20,729 bases of DNA from W11650 sp963545585 (GTDB lineage: Bacteria > Bacillota > Clostridia > Lachnospirales > Vallitaleaceae), in NCBI GenBank assembly GCA_963545585.1, contig CAUUKX010000031.1:1-20729 (forward strand), read 5' to 3'. The position numbers and the translations under genes are program-made. Numbering within the stretch: the stretch's first letter is position 1; each line of letters opens with the position of its first letter. Below, piece by piece: positions 1 through 5,964 of this stretch. The notes below the pieces were generated by a model, which was not told the origin of the DNA, searched no databases, and saw only the letters and a program-made list of their open reading frames with translations.

Positions 1-129
1 CAGCAAAGGCAAAAAAGTTTGAGAATGTGTCAGCCCTATATTTAATGTAAATTCTACTGCTATTTTCCCATCCTCGGCAATCGCCAGACCCGCCGCCTTG
101 CCGGAGCTTTCCAAACCCAATATCTTCAT
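1..129 (-). CDS. tsaB: TsaB, tRNA threonylcarbamoyladenosine (t6A) protein, N-terminal part only
   Basis: Only the first 43 codons lie in the window; the gene runs off the left edge. The translation opens MKILGLESSGKAAGLAIAED, the typical start of the ASKHA-fold TsaB/YeaZ proteins, which have a short beta-strand, a D/E-S-S turn and then a glycine/alanine-rich strand. TsaB is the non-catalytic partner of TsaD in t6A37 formation on ANN-decoding tRNAs in the cytoplasm. The ATG at 127-129 is preceded by an AAAGGATAG-type ribosome binding site. A likely promoter -10 lies about 100 bases upstream. In Firmicutes the gene is usually followed by rimI and tsaD, which would lie outside the window. The family call is based on a short piece but is characteristic. 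Confidence 0.8.
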   Translation of the reverse strand, partial: MKILGLESSGKAAGLAIAEDGKIAVEFTLNIGLTHSQTFLPLL

Positions 130-230
130 TTTCCTATCCTTTACTGCTCATTTGTTCCGCTGTCGACCTGTTTTTTTACCGATAGAAACGTTAATTTCTC
201 TGCTTACACTACCAGATATTTTCTTTTCCC

Positions 231-239
231 AGTATAACA
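231..239 (-). promoter_or_regulatory. Extended -10 promoter for tsaB
   Basis: On the minus strand the sequence reads TGTTATACT, an extended -10 (TG-N-TATACT), with no convincing -35 at 16-18 bases. It would start RNA near base 224 and give a leader of about 95 bases before tsaB. The leader contains a small inverted repeat, AGAAA/TTTCT around AACG (about 185-200). The stretch 240-349 up to the next stop codon holds nothing else I can name. Confidence 0.45.
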
Positions 240-349
240 TATTCTTTCAAATTTATCCAGTCTAATCTTGCTTAACGCCCACACTCATAATTCGCTGAAA
301 GCAAATGATAAGTGCACCTGGCCTGAACTATAATTACAGCGGATATTTC

Positions 350-844
350 CTAAAACAATTCCTTGGCTAAGCTTTTGCATATTTCCGCCATTCTCAGCAT
401 ATCTTCTTCTGGGCACATTTCACTTAAATCATATTCCAGCGGATGCATACCAAAATCTGCCAATCCGTTTTTAATGATATCCTCTTCTTCGGGTGTACTG
501 ACAAGACGAATAATCACCGGTTTCAAATCATCTCCCAGCAGTTCATTTAAATCAACACTTCCGCTTTTTCTGCATTCCAGCAAAATCGCTGCCAAATCGG
601 TAATGATATCAATTGGATAATAAAATTCAGCATAATATTCCTCATTCTCCTTATTTTTCAAAGTTACCGTAATGGGATTGTCATGCCGCCTGAAATTACC
701 GTTTAACTTATGTAAGCCTAAATCCGAAAATATTTCTGCCAAAGAGATTGTTTCCTGCCGTTTATCCATAAGATATGCAGCCAACGTCAGACTGTCGTCG
801 CTATCGCCAATATAGTTATTCCAGTACTTATTTTCAATATACAT
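350..844 (-). CDS. Small acidic protein, possibly an Imm68-type immunity protein
   Basis: This 164-residue soluble acidic protein has no signal peptide or membrane segment. It opens MYIENKYWNNYIGDSDDSLT, followed by a helical region with an L-A-A-I-L-L-E-C-R motif. The W-x-N-Y-I-G-x-S-D-D-S-L-T-L start resembles what I recall of the Imm68 putative immunity family, whose members are predicted to neutralise polymorphic toxins. This is from memory and unverified. I chose the ATG at 842-844 rather than one ten codons upstream: AGAAAGGAAA sits 8 bases before it, and the conserved-looking sequence begins there. No toxin gene is next to it, so if the family call is right it is an orphan immunity gene. 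It belongs to an AT-rich run with the HD hydrolase and lipoprotein genes. Confidence 0.5.
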   Translation of the reverse strand: MYIENKYWNNYIGDSDDSLTLAAYLMDKRQETISLAEIFSDLGLHKLNGNFRRHDNPITVTLKNKENEEYYAEFYYPIDIITDLAAILLECRKSGSVDLNELLGDDLKPVIIRLVSTPEEEDIIKNGLADFGMHPLEYDLSEMCPEEDMLRMAEICKSLAKELF

Positions 845-913
845 CGGTATGGTTTCCTTTCTATCTTTTGTCAAATTTTCTTATCCCTATGCCGGTGTCC
901 CCCAAGTCCCATC

Positions 914-1558
914 CTAACTTTCACCCTGCCATTCGCGCATAAATTCTTTAAGGAAATCTTTCATAAAAGCTTCTCTTTCTGCGGCCAACCGTTTGCCACT
1001 ATTTGTGTTCATCAGTTCTTTCAGTTGAAACAGCTTTTCATAAAAATGATTAATCGTCGTCGAATTTGATTTACGATATTCTTCCTTATTCATATTAAAA
1101 TTGGGAGAAATCCTCGGATCATGCATCACCCGATGATGATTCCCTCCAAAAGCAAATGCTCTGGCAATACCAATTGCCCCAAGGGCATCCAGACGATCAG
1201 CATCCTGAACACATTTTCCTTCAATCGTACTTGGAAATATTGATTGGCCGGCAAATGAAATTTCATCAATAATTATACAAACCCTATTTATCATTTTATC
1301 CTCAAGGCTCACTTGATGCATAAAGCGGACTGCATTTTCCTTTTTTTCATGGGTATTCGGCGAGAGTTTAATATCATCCACATCATGCAGCAAAGCTGCC
1401 AGTTGTACAACAAAGATATCTGCCTGTTCTTCTGCCGCCAATCTTTCCGCCATCTTTAATACACGCATCGTATGCCAATAATCATGACCGCTGAACTCCT
1501 TGGCAAATAACTCTCGCACATATTCTTTTGCTCTGCTGATAATTTCATGTTCCAACAT
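914..1558 (-). CDS. HD-domain metal-dependent phosphohydrolase (YedJ-like)
   Basis: The 214-residue soluble protein has the HD-superfamily metal-binding pattern: H29 in HDYWH, the H58-D59 pair in AALLHDVDD, and D119 in QDADRLDALG. The G-A-I-G-I-A-R-A-F segment after the last motif is typical of the YedJ group of single-domain HD hydrolases. These proteins hydrolyse phosphoesters, often nucleotides, but the substrate of this group is not settled and nothing here shows it. Length is normal and all metal ligands are present. The ATG follows GGGGTGAGA. The gene lies 69 bases upstream of the immunity-like gene and 105 bases downstream of the lipoprotein gene, all on the same strand, so co-transcription is possible. 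Confidence 0.8.
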   Translation of the reverse strand: MLEHEIISRAKEYVRELFAKEFSGHDYWHTMRVLKMAERLAAEEQADIFVVQLAALLHDVDDIKLSPNTHEKKENAVRFMHQVSLEDKMINRVCIIIDEISFAGQSIFPSTIEGKCVQDADRLDALGAIGIARAFAFGGNHHRVMHDPRISPNFNMNKEEYRKSNSTTINHFYEKLFQLKELMNTNSGKRLAAEREAFMKDFLKEFMREWQGES

Positions 1559-1663
1559 ATTCTCACCCCGCTAAATATAGCCTTTCTTAAATTTGAGGCT
1601 CCACCTGTTTTTATCCTAAATTGGTGAGACACCCTCCCAAACAGAAGAGAAAAGAGGACTCCC

Positions 1664-2701
1664 TTATAATCGAATGATTAATTGCATTACTATCGGCGGA
1701 TTCACCCGGTTTTGATTTTGGGGATAATCCGTATAAATCAGCAGCGGCTGCTTACTGATGTATTCTCTTAATTTTTGATGGAGCGCCGGCATCTTTGAAA
1801 TAATCTCTTGTTCTGTTTTCCATTCTATATATCGTCTTAAAAAGAACCCATTTAAACAATCTCCGGCAATTTTTTCCAATGCTTCCACTGCTAAGGATTG
1901 GGAATCATCATAATCCGATTTAGGAAATGTCCAGGCTGCATATTCGCACGCATCTTGATACAGGGTATCGGAAATTATTTTTTTTGACCCGACATCACTT
2001 TTTGAAGTCAGTAAATGAAATCGTATCTCCGGGTAATCAATTAACACAACTTCAATTTCTTTGTCATTCTCCTCGGATTCTGGCTTTATAAAGATATAAC
2101 TTTTTTCTCCATATTTGGCGTCTAAATATGCTGACATACTCTTATCGTCCAAGTCCCCCCATTCCGCAATTTTAAGTTTTTCGGAATCCGAAAAAACAAC
2201 CGCTGGCTCATTAAAAACTACGCTAACTACGGTATCATCTACAATTTGTGAATAGTTGTCCCGCATATCCCTGCAAAATTCCTCAAACTTAGCAGTCAGA
2301 GCAACGATATCCTCTTCATTCCTGATATCCCATTCTATTCTTATCGTTCCCGTTTCATAGCTTATTTTTTCCATTTCATCCGCCGTAAAATATTTTGGCG
2401 CTATCAAATTCCCCAATTTTTCCATCCTGTTATCCGTAAACTTATACTGCGGTACCGGTACCACAGAGCCGGGACCTATTTTTTCGGTTACGGTATATTT
2501 AATATCCGGATACCTTTGCAAGGTTATTTCCCAATTTTTGGAATCCATTTGTTGGATCTCAACTTCCCCCTCCCCATAACACTTTTCCAGCCGTTTTTTA
2601 ATACTTTCGGTGGTCAGCGGTTCTCCGTCAATTAAACGGCAGCCTGAACAAAGAATAATGATAAGAAAGCATATGATGAAAAACTTATAACAAAGTTCCA
2701 T
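1664..2701 (-). CDS. Putative lipoprotein with a duplicated domain, function unknown
   Basis: This 345-residue protein has a lipoprotein-type N-terminus: positive charge at K6, a hydrophobic stretch, then L-C-S-G-C with C21 as the likely lipidated cysteine. The -3 cysteine is unusual but tolerable. I do not recognise the family. The mature part contains the same pattern twice: residues about 33-75 (…RLEKCYGEGEV…ITLQRYPDIKYTVTEK) and 188-235 (…YLDAKYGEKSY…VVLIDYPEIRFHLLTSK). Both have K/C-Y-G-E followed about 25 residues later by Y-P-[DE]-I-[KR]-[YF] and a short strand, suggesting a tandem duplication of a small alpha/beta unit. GGGAG precedes the ATG, and a strong promoter lies about 110-140 bases upstream. 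It is probably anchored on the outer face of the membrane. Confidence 0.7.
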   Translation of the reverse strand: MELCYKFFIICFLIIILCSGCRLIDGEPLTTESIKKRLEKCYGEGEVEIQQMDSKNWEITLQRYPDIKYTVTEKIGPGSVVPVPQYKFTDNRMEKLGNLIAPKYFTADEMEKISYETGTIRIEWDIRNEEDIVALTAKFEEFCRDMRDNYSQIVDDTVVSVVFNEPAVVFSDSEKLKIAEWGDLDDKSMSAYLDAKYGEKSYIFIKPESEENDKEIEVVLIDYPEIRFHLLTSKSDVGSKKIISDTLYQDACEYAAWTFPKSDYDDSQSLAVEALEKIAGDCLNGFFLRRYIEWKTEQEIISKMPALHQKLREYISKQPLLIYTDYPQNQNRVNPPIVMQLIIRL

Positions 2702-2809
2702 TTTTTCTCCCTTCTGTTTTTGCTATCTATTTCTTCCATCTTTTTTGATAGTTATGCCCATAGCCACCAGCACAATAACCCGCTTTTCGCCCCGGTACTC
2801 GGCACGAAG

Positions 2810-2838
2810 ATTATATCACAAATATGCTTTATGTTCAA
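2810..2838 (-). promoter_or_regulatory. Strong sigma-A-type promoter for the lipoprotein gene
   Basis: On the minus strand TTGAAC (2833-2838) is separated by exactly 17 bases from TATAAT (2810-2815). The -10 is also preceded by TG one base upstream, giving an extended -10. Transcription would start near 2803 and give a leader of about 100 bases. This is one of the best promoter matches in the window and sits back-to-back with the rlmH promoters. Confidence 0.7.
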
Positions 2839-2884
2839 TTTGTACCAGTTCAGACATCAGTACCTGCTTGCCTGAACTTTAATT

Positions 2885-2913
2885 TTGACTATTTTCGCTA
2901 TATTTATTTATAA
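2885..2913 (+). promoter_or_regulatory. Promoter P1 upstream of rlmH
   Basis: TTGACT (2885-2890), a 17-base spacer and TTATAA (2908-2913) fit a sigma-A promoter reading towards rlmH. Its transcript would include the full inverted repeat at 2951-3018. The 396-base gap 2702-3097 holds this promoter, P2, the leader hairpins and the divergent lipoprotein promoter; I see no gene in it. Confidence 0.5.
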
Positions 2914-2924
2914 CCATTTCCTAA

Positions 2925-2953
2925 TTGCATTCCCCATAATTTTCTGATATGAT
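2925..2953 (+). promoter_or_regulatory. Promoter P2 upstream of rlmH
   Basis: TTGCAT (2925-2930), a 17-base spacer and TATGAT (2948-2953) make a good second plus-strand promoter 40 bases downstream of P1. RNA would start near 2960, leaving a leader of about 138 bases. Its -10 overlaps the left arm of the inverted repeat described next, so P1 and P2 transcripts would fold differently. Confidence 0.5.
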
Positions 2954-3018
2954 GAGAAAATGCAAGTGTCAACAGTATGAAAATCCCTGCCGGCTGACTG
3001 GCAAAAGGATTTCTCATC
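2951..3018 (+). other. Inverted repeat in the rlmH leader
   Basis: GATGAGAAA (2951-2959) is perfectly complementary to TTTCTCATC (3010-3018), followed by TTTT. Nested inside are AAATCC/GGATTT (2981-2986 with 3007-3012) and TGCC/GGCA (2988-2991 with 3000-3003). The outer and inner pairings share bases 3010-3012 and so compete. It may be a weak attenuator or just a leader hairpin. It matches no riboswitch class I recognise. Confidence 0.35.
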
Positions 3019-3097
3019 TTTTGATTCACTAAAAATAAAAAACACTGCTTTTTTAAGAAAAATAGGCAGGCAGCAAAAGTACTGCTTTGAGGTGCTT

Positions 3098-3493
3098 ATG
3101 AACATTATTTGTATTTCACCGCTGAAAAAACTGGACAGCCCTTATGCCGAGGCCGTTAGGGAATACGAAAAAAGATTGGGTCACTACTGCAAAATCAAAC
3201 TTTTTTCGGCCAAATCCGCTCCGCCGCCATCACCGGCGGCCGAGATTCTGACCATTACCAGCGGCCTTGCCAGCGCATCGATGCTCTCATCCGAAGAGTT
3301 TGCCGCCCAGCTTGCACAGTATGGGCTTAACGGCCAAACCCGGCTTCATTTTATTTTAGCAGATAGCCCCGTTTCCGAAAACTGCCTTTCCCTCAGCTAT
3401 GCCAAGCTGTCGCCGCCGCTTTTAACCGTGCTTTTATATGAACAAATTTACCGAGCTTTCCGCATCATTCACCGACACAGCTATCATAAATAG
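3098..3493 (+). CDS. rlmH: Divergent RlmH-like 23S rRNA methyltransferase (SPOUT family)
   Basis: RlmH methylates N3 of pseudouridine 1915 in helix 69 of 23S rRNA, using SAM bound in a trefoil knot. The 131-residue product has the family N-terminus (INIICISPLKKLDSPYAEAV-like, then Y-x-K-R-L-x-x-Y-C-K), the L-S-S-E-E-F-A segment (63-69), and the C-terminal E-Q-I-Y-R-A-F-R-I-I…Y-H-K hallmark (115-131). It is shorter than the usual 155-160 residues. The SAM loop normally reading I-G-G-x-x-G-L is F-I-L-A-D-S-P-V here (86-92), with about 8 residues missing after it, and the usual L-P-H-Q is L-S-P-P (104-107). GAGG at 3089-3092 favours the ATG at 3098 over an in-frame GTG at 3092. Whether it still methylates is doubtful. 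Confidence 0.75.
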   Translation: MNIICISPLKKLDSPYAEAVREYEKRLGHYCKIKLFSAKSAPPPSPAAEILTITSGLASASMLSSEEFAAQLAQYGLNGQTRLHFILADSPVSENCLSLSYAKLSPPLLTVLLYEQIYRAFRIIHRHSYHK

Positions 3494-3590
3494 CTCAGCT
3501 TTCCTCTAATCGAAGTGCTACACACCTGCCCGGCGGACAATTTTTCTAAAAAGACTGCTATAGTTTTGCAGAACATGGGAAAGTTGAGTT
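3492..3590 (+). repeat. Dispersed repeat A, copy 1 (terminal inverted repeats)
   Basis: About 99 bases starting inside the rlmH TAG stop codon. The ends AGCTCAGCTTTCC and GGAAAGTTGAGTT are near-perfect inverted repeats. It aligns along its length with 15575-15675 (same strand) and 8371-8465 (opposite strand). The cores CTAAAAAGACTG and AACATGGGAAAGTTGAGTT are especially well kept. It is non-coding and fills most of the gap between rlmH and the transporter gene. Confidence 0.8.
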
Positions 3591-3613
3591 AAGTAAATAA
3601 AACAGGAGCTTCT

Positions 3614-4840
3614 ATGAAAATAAAATGGAATGAAAAATATACCACCGTCTCCGTTTATGTCGTAATCGTTTTTGTAATCTGTTACGGCATTTACAAAATT
3701 ACCGACAACATCTCAGTCAATCAGCAAATTTACACCACCATCGTCAGTGCATTGGTGCCTTTTTTTATTGCCTTTTTGCTTTCCTATTTTCTCTATCCGC
3801 TGGTGGATTTGATTGAAAACAAGTTTATCGGCGATGTGCGCAGTCAAAAGCTGAAACGCTTTATTTCTATTTTTATTTCCTACCTGACCGTGATCGGCTT
3901 TTCCATCCTGCTGCTGTCCTTTGTTATCCCCCAAATTTTTCAAAGCATCCGCGATGTCAGCCGGCTGGTTCAGCGCTTTAACAGTTATGTTCCGGAAATA
4001 GAAAAAATGCTGCAAGCGCAGCACATCCGTATCTTCAATACTTCCTTTTATCTTGACATGACCTTTTTCAACCGTTATTTCAGCAATAGTTTGAATATTA
4101 AAGAAGCCATCAACTCCATTTCCGAATTGCTTACCGGCTTAGTCCCCACTTTGATTAATTTTTTATCCCATTTTGCTGCCGGTTTTTTAAATGTACTTTT
4201 AGGAATGATTTTGGCTGTTTATCTTCTGGCCGGCAAGGAAAAACTGGGCGCTGCCTCCAAGCGCTTCGTCCGTTCGCTTTTTTCCCAGAAAAACGCTGAA
4301 AACCTTTTGGAAATCATGGCCGATAGCCACCGCATTTTCAATGGTTTTATTATCGGTAGCCTGATTGACGCTTTAATTATCGGTATGCTTACCTTCCTAT
4401 CCATGCTGATTCTGCGAATTGACTATGCCCTGCTGATTAGTATTATCGTCGGCGTAACCAATATCATTCCTTATTTCGGTCCGATCATCGGCGGTGTCGT
4501 CGGTTTTATCCTGCTGATTTTTGTAAGCCCCGTCAAAGCCTTGATTTTTGCCGGTCTGATTTTAGTAATTCAGCAGTTTGACGGCAATTTCTTAAAGCCC
4601 AAGATTTTCGGCCAATCGGTTGGTTTGGGGCCGATTTCGGTTATTTTTTCCATTTTCTTATTCGGCAAATTATTTGGCTTTGTCGGTATGTTCCTTGGTG
4701 TTCCCATTTTTACCATTTTCAAAAATATCATTGATCGTTACTTAAATAAGCAGTACCAGAAAAAATATCCGAACGGCTGCCCGGAAAGCCAAGCCGCTGC
4801 ACATGCTGATTTGCCCTATGATATCCATAATAAAAAATAG
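3614..4840 (+). CDS. AI-2E family (TqsA/YdiK-type) membrane transporter
   Basis: This 408-residue polytopic membrane protein of the AI-2E transporter family (PF01594) has normal length. Hydrophobic segments include roughly 15-32, 40-64, 88-110, 195-215, 245-275, 280-305, 308-330 and 335-370. The family-typical region N-G-F-I-I-G-S-L-I-D-A-L-I-I-G followed by T-N-I-I-P-Y-F-G-P-I-I-G-G-V is intact. Family members include exporters of quorum signals and Na+/H+ antiporters; the substrate cannot be told here. ACAGGAG precedes the ATG. It lies downstream of rlmH on the same strand, separated by repeat A, and converges on holA. Confidence 0.85.
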   Translation: MKIKWNEKYTTVSVYVVIVFVICYGIYKITDNISVNQQIYTTIVSALVPFFIAFLLSYFLYPLVDLIENKFIGDVRSQKLKRFISIFISYLTVIGFSILLLSFVIPQIFQSIRDVSRLVQRFNSYVPEIEKMLQAQHIRIFNTSFYLDMTFFNRYFSNSLNIKEAINSISELLTGLVPTLINFLSHFAAGFLNVLLGMILAVYLLAGKEKLGAASKRFVRSLFSQKNAENLLEIMADSHRIFNGFIIGSLIDALIIGMLTFLSMLILRIDYALLISIIVGVTNIIPYFGPIIGGVVGFILLIFVSPVKALIFAGLILVIQQFDGNFLKPKIFGQSVGLGPISVIFSIFLFGKLFGFVGMFLGVPIFTIFKNIIDRYLNKQYQKKYPNGCPESQAAAHADLPYDIHNKK

Positions 4841-4880
4841 TCTGACATACGCCGTTTCCCCTGTCAATAGGCTTCGCTTT

Positions 4881-4978
4881 CTGCCCGGGCGGGCGATCTG
4901 CATAGCCGAAAAAGTCCGTTCCGATTTTCCAGAACTTGAGTGCTGCATATCAATTTTGACCCGCCGAAGTCCGGGCAG
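4881..4978. repeat. Long imperfect palindrome between convergent genes
   Basis: CTGCCCGG (4881-4888) pairs with CCGGGCAG (4971-4978), then GCGGG (4889-4893) with CCCGC (4960-4964), leaving a one-sided bulge CGAAGT. Further in, AAG…TTC (4912-4914 and 4919-4921) can pair with GAACTT (4932-4937). The element ends two bases before the holA stop codon and lies between the convergent transporter and holA genes. It may end transcription from both sides, although neither side has a U-run. It is not a copy of repeats A or B. The first part of the gap (4841-4880) also has a small TGACA/TGTCA inverted repeat. Confidence 0.5.
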
Positions 4979-4980
4979 CA

Positions 4981-5964
4981 TTATTTTCCAGCACTGACAA
5001 TCAGGAGGGCAATACCGATTTCGAGATCGGTTCTGCCTGTTTTATAGTCCCATTCCAACTGTACCAGCTCCCGGATGAAATGGTTCAATTCTTCCAGTTG
5101 AAACAGCTTAGCCTGCGCCGTTAATTTATTTAAGACAAAGGGCGGAACGCCCAGCAGCTTGGTCATTTCCGCCGCCGGTGTGCGTCTGGCCAGCAGCAGC
5201 TTGGTTTGGCTGATTTGCCGAATCTGACGGCCAATCATAAATAAAATCCCGGTCACCGATTCCCGGTTTTGCAGCATAACCTGATAATTTTCCAGCGCCG
5301 CCTGCCGATCCTTTCGCCCCAACGCGTCCGTCAACTGAAAAATCTTGGATTCCAGCCGCTCCGGTACTAAAGCCGTAACCATTTCATCCGTCACAACTTC
5401 CGTAGCCAGCGCCGCCAGCTTCTCGCATTCATTTAATAATCCCGTCAGCTCCATACCGGCTCTTTGCAGCAGAAGCCTTGCCGTACTGGTTTTAATCCGC
5501 AGCTGATAGCGATAAAACCATTTACCCAGATACTGAATCAGCTGCTCTTCCGTCAGATAATCCTGCTCCTCCACACAGCCGCCGGTTTGAAACAGCTTAA
5601 ACAACTTTTTTCGCTTATCAACTGACGTTTCTTTAATGATTAAAACCGTACTCTCCGGCAGTTTTTCTATTTTTTCAGTCAGCAGTTCCAACGCCGCCTT
5701 ATCCTTATATTCAAAAATACCCGTATTTTTTAAAACCACCACCCGGTACTCAGCCATAAACGGCAGCGTTTCGCATTTATTTACCAATTCAAACACATCC
5801 TTGGGCAGACTTTCCAGCACCTCTAAGTTTAAATCCGCCTCTCCCTCACGCAGATAAGTGTGAATGATTTTTTCCATATTTTTTTCCAGCAAATACTGCT
5901 CCGACCCATACAGCAGAAAAAGCCGTTTTTTATCCGTCAAAGCCTTATCCAACTCTTTACTCAT
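4981..5964 (-). CDS. holA: DNA polymerase III delta subunit
   Basis: HolA opens the beta sliding clamp as part of the clamp-loader complex. The product has about 327 residues, the normal length. It has the typical start K-R-L-F-L-L-Y-G-S-E-Q-Y-L-L-E (Walker-A-like fold without a functional P-loop), the central V-V-L-K-N-T-G strand, and the C-terminal collar region with M-I-G-R-Q-I-R-Q-I and K-T-G-R-T-D-L-E-I-G near the end. The start overlaps the 3' end of comEC in the arrangement usual in Firmicutes, implying translational coupling. The ATG at 5962-5964 and the preceding TTG at 5965-5967 are both possible; GGAGAGG within comEC serves either. I prefer ATG. Confidence 0.9.
   Translation of the reverse strand: MSKELDKALTDKKRLFLLYGSEQYLLEKNMEKIIHTYLREGEADLNLEVLESLPKDVFELVNKCETLPFMAEYRVVVLKNTGIFEYKDKAALELLTEKIEKLPESTVLIIKETSVDKRKKLFKLFQTGGCVEEQDYLTEEQLIQYLGKWFYRYQLRIKTSTARLLLQRAGMELTGLLNECEKLAALATEVVTDEMVTALVPERLESKIFQLTDALGRKDRQAALENYQVMLQNRESVTGILFMIGRQIRQISQTKLLLARRTPAAEMTKLLGVPPFVLNKLTAQAKLFQLEELNHFIRELVQLEWDYKTGRTDLEIGIALLIVSAGK

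Noticed and set aside
316..2886. Similar short strings CCTGAACT[AT]TAATT at about 321 and 2872, both upstream of minus-strand promoters
   Set aside because: Only about 15 bases match, with no extension on either side; could be chance.
2908..3105. 65-codon minus-strand open frame in the divergent promoter region
   Set aside because: It overlaps the rlmH start and both rlmH promoters, has no recognisable ribosome site or domain, and its composition looks like non-coding sequence.
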